A stretch of DNA of 64,000 nt from Boswellia sacra. Lineage: Eukaryota > Streptophyta > Magnoliopsida > Sapindales > Burseraceae. Of this stretch, positions 24,522 through 38,000 are shown piece after piece (positions within the stretch are counted from its first letter, which is position 1; each line of letters begins with the position of its first letter). The notes beneath the pieces are model-generated. The model saw nothing but the letters and a program-made list of their open reading frames with translations. It was not told the origin of the DNA and made no database searches. The DNA lies in contig SNVD02011157.1 in the NCBI GenBank assembly GCA_013180625.2, positions 434,001 to 498,000 of the forward strand, read 5' to 3'. The position numbers were made by a program, and so were the translations under genes.

Positions 24522-24894
24522 TTATTAAAAATTGGATATATATTATGAGACTGAGATGAATAAATGCTTCAATTCCGATTCATGTTGATGCAATAAGCTA
24601 ATCGAAGTACGAAACCTTGAGACTAAATTGAGATGCTAGGGAAGGGAAGGGCTAGCTATAAAATCCAACACAGTGACATGTGGGTCTCATACTGTTGGAA
24701 ATTGCGAGACCTTGTTTGTGACTTGTGAGCTTCGAGTTTTTATACTCACCTACAAAACTGGTAAAGTGGGCAAAAATCGCTTTCAGACGTGGAAATTAAA
24801 AGTGCTTTTCCTATCATGTGGGCGTGCTTACGTATCCAAGTTAAGATAATAAAAGTATCGTGCTTTACTTCATCAAGAATTATACTTACTCTTG

Positions 24895-24952
24895 TACACA
24901 CACACACACACGCACCTACACACACACATACACACGCGCACACACACACAAA
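24895..24952. repeat. Compound (AC)n microsatellite
   Basis: AC dinucleotides with a few interruptions (ACGC, CTAC, GCGC). The reading frames through it translate to Thr-His or Val-Cys repeats and are not genes. Confidence 0.9.
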
Positions 24953-25258
24953 AGGGCAGAGATATCTAGAGGGAGAAATGTTACAAAAGTCCAATTTTTT
25001 AATAAATATGTATCAAGTTTATTACAAGTATATAGAGACCATAGATATCTATATATTATAAAAACTTAATATTTTAACATTATAATATATACTTTTACAA
25101 TTAACATGAAATGTTCGATTAAATTTTTCATTGGTTCATATACATTGGACCCTTTTTACGGTACTTATACCAACAAAAAAAACCTAAAAGACCATAAATG
25201 AGTTTGAAATTAACGCAATTTCAACTAATACTAAGAATATTTAAAAAATTCCATAGAC

Positions 25259-25286
25259 ATATATATATATATATATATATATATAA
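25259..25286. repeat. (AT)n microsatellite
   Basis: About 14 perfect AT units, directly visible. Confidence 0.9.
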
Positions 25287-26581
25287 CATAATTTTTTTTA
25301 ATTAGCAGAATAGATAGTAATCGAGGTAAATAAGAAAGAAGTTTGTACTAAGAGAATTTTATCTTTAAAGAAGGGCAAGTTGGTGGGTCAAAAGTGATGC
25401 TTCAAAGGTGGAGATTTTAAAGAAATCTATCAGTGAATCTATGTAAGCTGCTTGGATGGATCCCAAAGCTTGCCGAATCTCGTTATCAACTTTAAAAAGC
25501 TAATGAGAATGTTTATTGAAAGAGGAAATGCATCAACAAAGACTCCAAACCTGCAATCCCTGTTCATATTTGTATGCATTGTTGATATTTTATAAACAAA
25601 CACAGCTGGATAGAGACTTATACATCTATCAAAGACAAGAACATTATAGAAAACATTTTTCTATCATTACATGTTTTCTCGTCTTGTTAATTCTGAAAAT
25701 GACCCTAATGCAAAAGCGATTGTAGTTATTTGAAGTCCATATATATTAAATGAAATTGTGCATAGCTTCTATTTTAATAATATATTTCATGGTTTACAGA
25801 CTTGCAGAAACTCCCTTAACTTTTCTTTAATTTCTACACTTTATGCGAGGAGAGTTCCTAATACTAAGCATTTTTTCCAACACTGGATCCCACAAAGTTA
25901 TTGATCCTCTAGTTTTGGCTTGATTGAAGTTGTCTATTTATATATGGATCCTAAATTGATAACAAATATTTAACATTATTAATTCTTGGAAAAGACATTA
26001 AATTGTTGGTATGCTCTTTATATATACCAATCAAGTAGTATGTAAAAGTCAAAAACGTTGTCGTTTGGACACTTTAACGGCGTCTCGATGTCTTTTCCTT
26101 TGAAGAAGTACTCTTCTTTAAGCAAAACTTGGGTGGAATAACAAATAAATCTGCCACCTAAATCTAAAAAGAGTATTAGAAGTTCCGATCCTGATCAGCC
26201 TTTGCATGCACTTCTAAGATTTGGATTCTTTTCCCTCCATGAAATTCATGGATAGAATATATAAAGAAGGTAATAGAAGCATATCTTGTTCACATAAGGC
26301 CCAAATATATATGATATGATGTCATGATAGGCCACATAAAGTTCACATTTATTGTCATCTACGTTACATATGCATATCATATTTTAAATTGCTTTTGAGT
26401 CATTCACATGCATTCATACTACTTTATCTAATCTAATGATCTATAACTTACCAAATTTACAGTACATTAATAAACTTTATCATCACTTACCACCAGCAGC
26501 TAGCTTGCTATGATCTAGGCACTTAAAGCCAAAATAAGGAACTTGCATTAGCTATTTGAAACTAGTACATTTTAGAGTTTT

Positions 26582-27375
26582 CTATGTTGAACTATCACAA
26601 CAAAGCTCAATAGATCCATAATCAAGCAATTCTTGAATCATCTGTTCTATATGATCATCTTCAAGTGCTTTAAACTGCTGGGGACTCTCAATTTGTGATT
26701 CCTCACCACCCCATTTTGTCTCCGGCCACTCGGCGCTGGTTTCAGGACTTTTTCCGGGAAATGTTGTGCATTGTGCTTCTTGTGGCTCTTTCTTAACAGT
26801 TTTTTTGGTCACTTGTAGGGATGCCATGTGACATTTATGCAACTTTGCAGCCAATGTTGCTGAGAGAAGCTTAGATGAAGATGATTGTGACTCATTTGGA
26901 TTGTATGGAAAATTTGTACGTGCTTTTGGCCCACACATAAGCCTGGCTGCCTCATCATATGCTCGTGCTGCGTCCTCAGCTGTCTCAAATGTGCCTAACC
27001 ATATTCTAGTCTTCCTGTTGCCGAAAACCAAAAGAAACGTTTCTCTTAGTAAAGCCGGGACAAGCAGGAGAAAACATAAAATTGCACAAAAACGTTTCTA
27101 AGCGAAGGAGAAATTATAAAAACGTTTTCTTGGGATGAAAATATATCCGTCTTGTTTCAGAAATTAGTACCAAAACAAAATTAAATTCAACATATCACGA
27201 AAACGTTTCTTTCAAAATGTCAACTATTTTTTTCCAAAGCAATGAGAACCACGTAACGACGTTTCAAAGTGATCACAGAAAAGGGAATTTACAGTAGAGG
27301 ATGGCGGATTTCGGACACCCAGGAGCCCCAATGCCTTTGACGGACACCGCGGAATCGTTGCTGTGGTCGAGCCAT
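26582..27375 (-). CDS. ERF003: AP2/ERF transcription factor, ERF003-like
   Basis: Two exons encode 171 aa. Exon 1 is 27293-27375, with the start at ATG 27373-27375 ([18 protein letters not shown]...). Exon 2 is 26582-27014. The intron (27015-27292) has a GT donor and a CAACAG acceptor and splits a Leu codon inside the AP2 domain. Residues about 7-64 form the AP2/ERF DNA-binding fold: [18 protein letters not shown], then [21 protein letters not shown] and [10 protein letters not shown]. The MARPQQ start, [12 protein letters not shown], the C-terminal [18 protein letters not shown] and the acidic [19 protein letters not shown] match the Arabidopsis ERF003 (SHINE-related group V) type as I remember it. 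The product should be a nuclear regulator binding GCC-box-like DNA. Target genes cannot be read from sequence. The gene looks intact. Confidence 0.94.
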
Positions 27376-27497
27376 GCGGGCCGTGCAAAATGAAACGTTT
27401 CGACCGGTATGAAGTTGAGAAGTGTTTGTGAAAATGCCTGATCGAGAAGAAGATGAAGAAGGAGATGGGGGGAATTAGAGTGGAAGAGTTGAGGGGG

Positions 27498-27505
27498 TTT
27501 ATATA
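27498..27505 (-). promoter_or_regulatory. Probable TATA box of the ERF gene
   Basis: The minus strand reads CCTATATAAACCCCC about 125 bases before the start codon. The pyrimidine-rich segment that follows (CCTCAACTCTTCCACTC) is typical of a plant start-site region. This would give a leader of roughly 90 bases. Confidence 0.7.
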
Positions 27506-30500
27506 GGCCTTTGATTGCGGCCTTCGGGTTCTTGGCAATAAATATAAAATGGAGGAGCCCACAAGGTGTTTTAGTCTTCGGTCTTGCCTTCTTTTGTATC
27601 TTTTATAACGAGTTAAACAGTTCTTTTTGTTCATCTTTTTACATGAGTAATAACAATTTCATTAAAAAGGTGGCGAGTTGCTACCTTTGCTTATTTTAAT
27701 TATCACATTTACAAATTTACTATACATTAGCCTCGTTGAGGTAGACTCGTCCATTTTGGACGCTAATTATTAAGAAAATCCCGCCCAAATTCAGATTCAC
27801 TTTAGAAGCTGGTAAGCGACAATGACAAATTTTATTATATTTTATAGCATATTTGTAAACTTAAAATTATAGATTTTTTTTCTCTTTATTGTGAGATTAA
27901 CCTTTTCCGTTTGTTGATTTCCAAATTGCTATTCATTATCAATTATTGAAATAAAATAGAGAGATACATCAATAAATTTTTTGTAAGTTCATTGAGGTTT
28001 GTCTTTCTAACTATACATTGGTCACAAAATAAATATCATATTTAAGTTAGAGAGGTATTATGGATATATAAGATTCAAGTTTACATCCAATATCCTGAAA
28101 TTTATGTTCGTCTTTTTAACTATTAGATTATAATTTGATGGGTTTTGTTTTTCTTTTAGCTAGATTTATTATATATGATAGATTGTTATTGTTGTTAGAA
28201 ATTTCACTTTAGATAGAGATGTATACAACTAGATAGTTAAAATCTAAGTTGCATTGCAAGTTGGGTATATATATTATAGTATTGTATGTAGGAAATGTTT
28301 GGGAGGCATAGGGGGGTGCTTGTATTTGTTGTAGTTGTTAGTGGACATAGGTACGTGGCTCACATCACAATTACTAAACATAGGAAACCTACCCATATGC
28401 CACAATGTGAAGTAAAGACAGAAATCTATGATTGATGTAATTTTCAAGCCCATGCTCTCCTTAGCCCTCCTCACGTTCTCTCTCTTTCTCGGCTCTTGGG
28501 GCTTGTTGTAGGCTACTAGCTGCTTTATTTGACCATATAATTCCATCGTTACATTCAACAAGCCGAGAATGTGAAACTACATGTTGACAACAATTATACA
28601 CTCATCTGTCTTCTTCATTTACTCTTTCATCTCTCAAGTCTTCCTCACGATCACATGCTCTGCTATTATGGTTCTGCCATTTGCAACTACCACTTCTCAA
28701 CTTGTCAATCACAAAAAACTTATCTTGTAGTAAAATATCACCCTGTATCAATATGAAAATATTATCGAATCTTAAATTGATTGAATTGATACTTATTTTT
28801 ATTATTATATCAACTGACAATTGTCAAATTTTAGAAATTATTGTGTTGACGTTAAAAGGAGTATAGAATTTATAACTAACCGACATCTTAATCGTGTTCT
28901 ACTCTAAGACCAAATACGTATCGAATCAATGAACTTAAGGTGATATACCATCTTGCATCATAATACTTGATCTTCACCTAACCTTTTCGCCCACCTTACA
29001 CATCATATTGTCTCTTGGGAACTCTTGTGGGATGGCTGGTTTTGCGAAAGCTCAGCCTCTATCCTCGAGACAAGGAGCAATTGGTGCCCTAGGGTGGTAG
29101 CAAAGACTTAGTTAATGACCTTGCAATGAACTCTTTATTGTGTCATCCACATGAGTTTTATGAATTCTGAATTTTAACAAACAGTTTCATCATCTTCATA
29201 GATTTAAAGTTTGTTTATCACCCAACTGAGAACTTGAGGTCGTCAAATTAACCTCTTCTAAGACAAGCACAGAAAATTAATTTGCAAAAGGTTAGTTTTG
29301 TACAAAAATAACTAATGCATGCTAGCTAGCTCTTGTAAAAGTATCAAATGAATGTTCAGTTTCTTCAGGGGACTTATATGACAAAAAATCATATATATAT
29401 TCAGAATCTACTTAATATTGGGTGGCCTCCAACTCAACCTCAACCAAATTACATTCCAAACATCAGCAATTGCCAGCTCTAATCCAATTGATTTTGACTT
29501 GACATGGAACAAAATCTCTGTAGGGAAAAGCAGGCAGAAAAATCTATTCTTTTCCTAACTGGCATTCATTGCTAATTAAATACGAAAGAAATACTATAGA
29601 CACATCTAGACTATTAATATATAAAAATATAGGTATCAATTTTATCGATTTTAAAATTAACAACAAAAAAAAAAATCGCTCTAAATTTTGACAAATTGAA
29701 TCAACGACAAAAGATTTTACTTTTAAAAGATTGATGAGTTGAAACTTAATATGTCTTCATCAAACCCACCCTCGTGGGTGTCAATGATTTTGTTCGTAAC
29801 AATTTACGGCTTCTTTTGTCTTGCATGTACACAAGTAATTATCTAAAACCAATAATGACCATGAAGAATTGAATGTGAAATTGTTATTAAGAATTAAGGT
29901 TTTGGCGATCCTCAAAACCTTGAGTGATGATTGTGTTTCCCTCTTTAGTTGTAAGAAAATTGCTTTTAAAAAAGTTTATGGGAGCCCTTGGCTACCAAAT
30001 TGAATGTTAGTGGCCATCAGAGAATATCACTCCCATTATGTTTGGCCATTACTATACCAATCACGCAAATTATTATTGTAAGCTCATCAATCATGCATGA
30101 AAAATTTTCAACTAAAATGGTTACATAATAATTACCAACCCTCTAATTGGTGTTTCCTATTATCTTTCCGTAAAATAGATGACCTATAGTAACATGTTTC
30201 TACTATAATGTTAATGGCTACAGGAGAACATATAATTAATGTCCCTACCTAGCCATAATATATATAATAATTTTAAAGCTAGTTAAAAACTGTGATTTAA
30301 TGTTATCTAAAAATCTTAGCTTAATTACACTGAAATGCAAATTCTTATATCATCATTTATTTTTAATTTGATTTTATTAAGTATGCGGTTGACAATTGTG
30401 ATTAATATATATTGTCGATTTTACAACTCTCTAGATGTTTATATATATTAAGATAAATTTATAGATTGAATGTTGTATGCGGTTTTAAGTCAAAATTCTT

Positions 30501-32160
30501 AACCCATTTCACAAAAAACCTTCTTTTGTTTCTAAAATTCGTCAAGAACTTCTATAAAATTAATTTTTGCACTGGTTTGTTTTTTAATGGAAAAACAAGA
30601 AATAATCCATTCTGCTTGCGATGAAACCATATCTTATTATTTTATTTATAAAAATCAATTTTATAAGAAATTTTTATATTTTATAATCGAGGACAACTAT
30701 TCAAACGAACAATTGATCATCATATAAAATTAAATTGTCTCTATTAATGACCACTCTAAACCACAAAAAAATTCCACAACGCAGCATGCAAAATTGTAGT
30801 CAAATCAAGACCCCTTGAGCACACTTTGTTGCATGTTCCAGGAACAAAATCAGGCAACAAATCTAACAAGAAAACATCCGATCTGGCCAACAAATTAAGA
30901 GAAAATAATGAAAAACAAAGCTATAAAAAAAAAATCTTGAATTGGAACTTGATGATGGATCAAATATTAATAATAATAATTGAAGGGGAGCATTTCTTCC
31001 AAAAGCTTGAAGATTTTCATAAGGCTACAAACCTAAAAGTGTTCTCATTTAAGACTTGGAGGAAAAAAAAGGTAATTAAAGAGATAAGGCGTGCCAAGAA
31101 GCTAATCATGCATAAGTCCAAAGACAAAAAGCTTATATTTTCAATCACCCGAAACACCCTTTTTGGCATTGTGTTTGTGTGTTCCTTTTCTTGACCTTCA
31201 CTCAAAGAATTGGAGACTTCTTTGCAATGCACTCAAAGATTTTTATCAATCTCAAAGATTTGTATTTTCTAATGGGGTAAATATCAATCTCCACCCTCGA
31301 GGTTTCATCAAGCAACCGTTATTCCATAAAGTTTAAGAAAATTACAAAAACATCATATGATTTTTTATTTACCCTTAAATTTCAGTTTTTAGTACCATGT
31401 ATCAACTGTCACGGGTGAAAGAAAATTTCAAGATTATATGATAGTAAAAATAAGGTGCAATTATCATCTTACAAAACCATTTGGGGTGATATTTAACTTA
31501 GGAAATCTTGATGGAGATAAATGTGATTTACCCTTTCTAATTTCCTGCATGGCAAAGCAAAACCGTATAAAGTTTGTATACAATTATGGACCCATTCATG
31601 ATGCATCCATCAATTTTTTATCTCTATTTTTGTGGGATACAGTTAATTAACATTTTATTTGCAACTCTTAGCCAAAACTTCATAATTAGTAATTATGTAT
31701 CTCAGTCAGGCTCAGTTGGAGACACACATGTACATTCTACCTTATAATGTTTCTCTGTAAACTTAATTTTAGTCATAAAGTGTTTGTTCCCAAAAGGGAA
31801 TTGTAGAATTTACTCTTTGGAGTAAAATTTTTATCGCAACTCCATCGAATTGATTTTATTCTACTCTGTTCTCGTAATTAAGATAATCATTTATTCATAG
31901 TAATTATGTATAACATCATGCGAGTAATAATCATCCCACTTTATTTGTAAAGTTTCTCTTTATCAATTTTAATTATTTTTCTTATTAATCCTCTTTTGTC
32001 ACAAATAATTCTTTCCAAAGACAAATTCTTTGAATTACTAGTCTTTGTTAAAGATTATATATTATTGTTGAACTTACATTGCCTAATTTAATTTTTTAGA
32101 TGGAATGACATCTTCATTTGATATCGTAGCACTTACAAGATTCAAACATGACTTGCGAGC
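27506..32160. other. Gene-free interval between ERF and RAE1, first part
   Basis: No exon or RNA gene could be supported. The longest frame (30826-31194, plus, 122 codons) is Lys/Ile-rich with no domain. A 95-codon minus frame at 28274-28561 is not recognised either. Both lack the splice or context evidence seen at the two real genes. Confidence 0.5.
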
Positions 32161-32950
32161 TCTATTCTATGTGAAGGGGCATGTTAAAGATTATATATTG
32201 TAACTGAGCTGCAGCCACAAACTTAAACACTTGTTATAAGAATCAAAAGAGATTTGTGAGATATGATTCATGTAACATATTGTGAGATGTTTACATATAA
32301 AGAGACGTTTTAGAGATTAAATGTTATAGATCAATTAATGCCTACAATCCTAATCTTTTAGGTGGGAATTGTTTCTTCAACACTCTTTGGAGTGAATTTT
32401 TTATGCATCTCTTTTTGAGCATACTTTATTATAGGAAGATAGTAATCATACTATATATCAATTATTAATGGAAACAATTATGACCATATATATAGAAAAT
32501 AACACTATAGTTGAACTTACTCCTCCAAGTTTAAGCCTTTAAATAGAGTAATTTCTCAATATGGTATGATCACATTGTAAGACTCAAACGAGACTTGTGA
32601 TAAGTCTATTCTAAATGAAATATACATGAAACCATTGCGATTGAGAGGACATTTTAAAGATTAAATACCATGTTTCAACTCATAACAATAAACTTAAGCT
32701 TTTCGGTTGAATGATTTAAACATAATATTTTTGTGACGTATGTTCCTTCCATATGTAACATAAATGTAAGATCGTTACACATAAGGGGATGTATTAGAGA
32801 TTAATTAAATAATACGATTCAGTTAATTATACCTATATATAAGCCTAATCATTTAGGCGGGAATGGTTTCTTTAGCGCTCTTCAGAGGAATTTTTTACAC
32901 ATCTCCCGTTGAGCATACTCTATTAAATATTATTGATAATTGATGGAGAC
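32161..32950. repeat. Degenerate repeats carrying an LTR-edge-like phrase
   Basis: A phrase like GGGGCATGTTAAAGATTATAT occurs four times in diverged form near 32175, 32300, 32645 and 32783. Longer stretches around two of them also match: AATCTTTTAGGTGGGAATTG versus AATCATTTAGGCGGGAATGG, then GAGCATACT. A purine run before TGTTA resembles a PPT-LTR edge, so this may be LTR debris. Confidence 0.5.
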
Positions 32951-33101
32951 AATTATAACCACATAAGCTATTAAATAATATTAACACATTGGTTATGATC
33001 ATATCACGAACTTTATTTCTAAAGTTTTCTTCGTAAATTGTTAAGAAATAAGTGATGATTTTTTTAGTGAATTCTTTTGTGTTTCCTCTAATGATGAGAA
33101 G

Positions 33102-33177
33102 AAAACTGCCCTGAAATTTGAAAAGCCGAAGAATTCAACAAAACTGCCCTGCAATTTGAAAAGTTGAAGAATTCAAC
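33102..33177. repeat. 38-bp direct tandem duplication
   Basis: AAAACTGCCCTGAAATTTGA... at 33102 is repeated at 33140 with three substitutions over 38 bases. Confidence 0.85.
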
Positions 33178-35092
33178 AACACATTTATCTAAATGAAAGC
33201 GTGAAGGAAGTGTTTTGTTGAAGAATATTGAGAGGGAGGGAAATCAGATAGAAGGATTAATGTACGTACCCTTCACCAATTCTGGTCTTTTCAAAGATTG
33301 GAGTAGTCAACTTTTCTACAAAAATACCCAACAAACTTGCTTGAAAATTGAAGCAAGTAGAACTGTTCGGCAGAATCAGGATCAACGTTATAAACCTTTT
33401 TGTTCATAAAATTAAGCTAAGGCATGTTCGATTTCATTTTTTGAAACGAAGAAAATGGATTCAATGAAGCGATTATGTACAGAAAGTCCTTGATTTTAAA
33501 GAAGTTTGATAGAAGAAAAAGTTCTTGATACATTTGATTTGAATCATTCTTATTGTCAAAGAAGTACATGAACTTTTGATTCTTTTGATTCTTTTAACTT
33601 TTTTTTTTTCAAAGAAGTTGTTGGTCGCATTGTTATTTGGTAATATTTTCAAATGCACTACTTCTCAAAATTTCTATTTGTTTAATCTTCAAAGTTTCAA
33701 AAATAACCTCATGTAAAATAAGTTAGCAGATAAATTAACAAAGACACAATAATAGAGAGTCTTTCTCAAAAAATTGACTTCATAATTCTTAAGTTATATT
33801 ATTTGGTAACTCATATTACTTATTAAAAGACTTTCATTTCTTATCATTATTTTTCATTTAATAAATACTTATTATTGAATATATGTTGCAATTTTTTTAT
33901 AATTAAGACAATAAAATGTGGAAAAACCCCTAATTTCTCAAATTCTAATAGGGCTAGTCTTGGATAATGAATGTAGAAAATACTATTATGGGTATTAAAA
34001 AACTCTCATAGAGTTATTATGTTAAGATTGAATTCCAAACACATAGAACCGGGCATATAAATATTATTTAAAATGCAAATGAAAATTCGAAAATAAAGTC
34101 TATGCCCACATTATCCATCAAAGGAGGAATTTGAGAATGATCGAGTAGAATAGACGTACAAATAAATGGTTGGCTAAAAATAAATATTGATTGCATTCTG
34201 TTCTATTCTTGTATAAGCTTATGTAAATAAGGCTATCATTTACAAAACTCAAATAAAAAATATACTGTTTATGCTGTTAAATTTTTAATTCTAATATAAT
34301 ATTAGAACCAAAACTCATTATGGAGACCTTGCACCTATTATTTAACTCTTGACATCACTCTTCGCAACTAAACAACATTCATATAGAAGATAAAAAATCA
34401 TCTTATATTCGTCCATTGAAATCATACCATATACGTAAACTTTATCTATTATTCTTATTATCACTCTAGTTGATTGCTTACTTTGAACATCTATTTGACA
34501 AATGAGTAAATGACATAATAGGACTCAAGAAATTGTAATGAATAACCGAAGAAAAGGAGGAAAATTGAGCTCCACAACACTCGGAGATTATTTACCGAGT
34601 CCAATTCTGTTTTTCTCCAGCGGAAAGGGCTTGTTGTTTCAGAAAAATGACTGCACTTGACATTTCTAAAGCTAACCTCAGTAGAAACACAATCTCAAAC
34701 ACCAGCATTTTCAAAAAATTACTTCAGCAAGTAGAAAAAACCAAGATACATCATTGAAACAATCTATTCCCTAATGCTTGTCAAGATTAACAAAAGATCA
34801 ACCCTATTGACAAAATCGGTGACGTAAAAAACAAGTCAAAAGATTACACAATTGATGCTAACCAAAAACATCCCATTTCAACACTTAACAGGGCTTTGTA
34901 AAAACATTGACTCCCCTCAAGTATTTTTCATAATTTCTAGACTAGGCTTATGTATTGACAAGAACCAGACTTTCTAATTTCTTTGAAGAAGAGGTGAATT
35001 TGCATGTCATTGACCGGAACACAACACAACATATGAGAGGTGGTTTTCCTCCACACTTATTCACAACTCTGATGTTCCACTTACAAGCAGCA
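33178..35092. other. Intergenic DNA and RAE1 3' flank
   Basis: No further gene supported. The RAE1 3' untranslated region must lie in the upper part; no certain polyadenylation site was fixed. Confidence 0.5.
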
Positions 35093-38000
35093 TCACTTTC
35101 TCCCACTTGTTCCAACTCGTGGCTTGCCTTTAACCTCTGACTCCTGCATTGTGGAAAAGATGCTCAGCTTCCGTAATGGATGATGATCTTTTCACTCTAC
35201 TGATTACAAAAAGTTACCATCAAAATTCGTGAACAATGAAAAGATAAATTACCTGAGGCAAATGCAGGTAAATATAAGTCTTTGCTGTTGCGGGGTTGTG
35301 ATTTTCTGCACCCTTACTCCAGTCATAACATACCTACGAGAATTTGCAAAAATAAGAAAAGCTTCTCACTTAAAGAATCATTCAGATAAATAAAATATAT
35401 TTAAGAAAAGGATTGATAAATGTTGTTAGACAAAGATGCCGTCCAGTTTGTTTCTAACAACAGAGTTCAGACATCCTTGAAGTGCGCCACTGGATATTAA
35501 CACACTTTCCTTTCAAGGAGAACAGACATAAATTTTTGGTATTGATCTCCACAAAATCAACTAGACATGTCAGTTCTCTCTACATGTGAAACAGAAGTGC
35601 CGAAAATAAGAAGATCAATGTAAACTTAAAAAATAATGGAAAACAAAACTTACTGAGTACGCAAATATTGAACCATCATTGTTGAACGTACTGCAAGGTA
35701 TAGGCTGGCCACACCTTGACATAGCCTGAAAATCAGCAAAAACCTTATTATATCAATGGGAATCATGAAGAAGCCAACCATGTTTACCTTATTTTCCTTT
35801 TTCAAAAAAAAGATATTCAACCTTGCCAAAAAAAAAATAATAATAAATAGATAAACAAATAAAAAGAGGTTAAAGTGATACGAAAAGATATTTGAAAAGA
35901 CCTTGAGTCTCTGCTTACTATCCTTGTCCCAGAAATTGAAAGCACCATCAGACCCAGCAGTTGCGAAAGTGTGATGTATCTGCAACAGAGGACAGTTAGA
36001 AAAGTTTCTGGCATTAGAAGATAAGGGCTGCTCCGAACAGGCAGATTTATTAACTAAATATTTAGACATATCTCCTACTTTTCACAGACCATCAGCAACT
36101 ATCAAGATTTGAACTTTAAGGCTCTCTGATTCCTAGAAAATTAGAGTTAAAAGGATCTATTATATAAAATAGGGGTCAATAAAAACTTAGTATTCTTGTA
36201 ACTCTAATTTCTAATTGTTGTATGTAACTGATGTTGAAATGAACAATCCTTAATCAATTTGGACTTTCCACATCCACAAATAATAACAATAATACAAAGA
36301 CTAGAAGTCCCACTTAAAAATTTGGCAAATCATATCACTTCAATCCATTAAATTATTAGTCGTAAACAGTTAGAAGTGTACTATGATGCTTAACAGTGGG
36401 TAATAGAAAGATATCATAAGAAACTTAACCTATAGTACACCCCACATCTGGCTGACAGATAACACAGCCTTGTGAAGGAATAATCTATGTTTTTTCTACC
36501 ACGACATGAGATTCTCATCATAAAATTAATAAATCAATACAAGTCCAAGTGATAAAGATGGATAAGTTGATAAAAGGCAAATTTCAGTGGATATTTATGT
36601 TCTTAAGAATGTGCCGAGTTAACAAGGATTTTTGTAACAAAGTTCATATTTCAAAAATAATGAAAAAATGAGACTATTATAATTTAGTAGATGAAATATT
36701 ATATTACAGGTAGGCAAAACTAGCTATCTAGCCAGGCCTATCAGATACTAAAATCAAATTACAGAAGTTCGATAACAAGAACATAGAATGAACTGAATAT
36801 TAACAAATAATATGAAACCATAGAGCACAAAATGGAAACTCACAGGATGGAAGTTCAAAGAGTTGACTGAGTATATCTCATTGCCATCTCTGTGGCATTT
36901 GAAAGTGAAATTCTTACTTTGTTGTGAATCATCTAGATGATGTACACCCACCCTTCCCTCTATTGAACCGACCTAGAAAGATCATAACACCATATCAACA
37001 ATGGGTAACTGTCCACAATAGTCTAAATGTACAGCAAAGATTAGAAGCAAGGGTAGTGATCCCAGTAAGAAAGTAGTTCAAATATATGATGATCGAGAAA
37101 GCAGACATAAAGCAGAATTAGAGATAGATGCAAAAATTAACCCCCATATTTGGGAAAGAAATTCATTTTAAAAATCAGAAATGCGTGGTCAGATTATCTT
37201 ATGGCAAAGCATCTATTTGGAAGAATACAAGTCACCACAAGAACAAAAAAGCATAACCAAAAATAAAAATCCATACCAGAAAACCCTGCTGATCAGGAAA
37301 AGCAGCTACACATCTTGTTTGATACTTCAGAGGTGAAGGAATTCTCTTGAACTCAGTCTGTTAATATTAAACCATGAGTAGCCCTACTATAAAGCAAAAG
37401 TAAAAGATGGAAAAAAGTAAATCTTCAAATTAGAGAGTTTCCATCTAACAATAATATAGACCACCCCTTGTTCATTTTTTCTGTGACAACTAAAATGTAC
37501 TTTATTTTTTTCTTTTTGTTTTTTTATTATACCTAAAAGTCTCTCAACCTTTTCCCTTGTTCACAAGGTTTGATACTGTGACTACTTCCAAAACCTACAA
37601 CTTTGGTAGCCAAAAATCTTGTAGGCTATAATTATACCCCGAATAGGTGGCTCCAAGGGATTTGCACCTTACCAGCTTATTGCAGATCATAATGCGCATA
37701 ACAAGCCACATTAACACTCTTTTGCTACCGCATGAAGTGGAAATCTTATGTCCAACCTTTTATTTAATTCTTCTAAGCCGAATTTTAAATGTGATAGGAA
37801 CTACCAATAGGTTACTTTTATGCCACCATGATGTAAAAACCAAAATTTTGGCACTAAAGCAATCAACAAAAATTGACTAAAATGACAAGTACTAATCAAA
37901 CCTATTTCAGCCGACAAAAGTTCTGAAGGTAACCAAGAGGTATTGAAGACATGAAGAGCAGAAAATATAATTTATTGCATACCATCAAAACTCACTAAAA

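Larger units (their letters stand above)
24522..26581. other. Intergenic DNA downstream of the ERF gene
   Basis: No coding exon could be supported. It holds an AC/TG microsatellite (24895-24952) and an (AT)n run (25259-25286). The 3' untranslated region of the ERF gene must lie in the last few hundred bases below 26582. Confidence 0.55.

Noticed and set aside
24746..25069. Open frames through the AC microsatellite
   Set aside because: They consist of Thr-His or Val-Cys repeats from the dinucleotide run.
28274..28561. 95-codon minus frame, and the imperfect complementarity of 28303-28325 with 28372-28402 as a possible miR482/2118-like precursor
   Set aside because: The protein has no recognisable domain. 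The arms pair poorly beyond about ten bases, and neither arm matches a miRNA family I can recall.
30826..31194. 122-codon plus-strand open frame as a possible gene
   Set aside because: Lys/Ile-rich, no domain, no exon partners, and AT-rich sequence gives such frames by chance.
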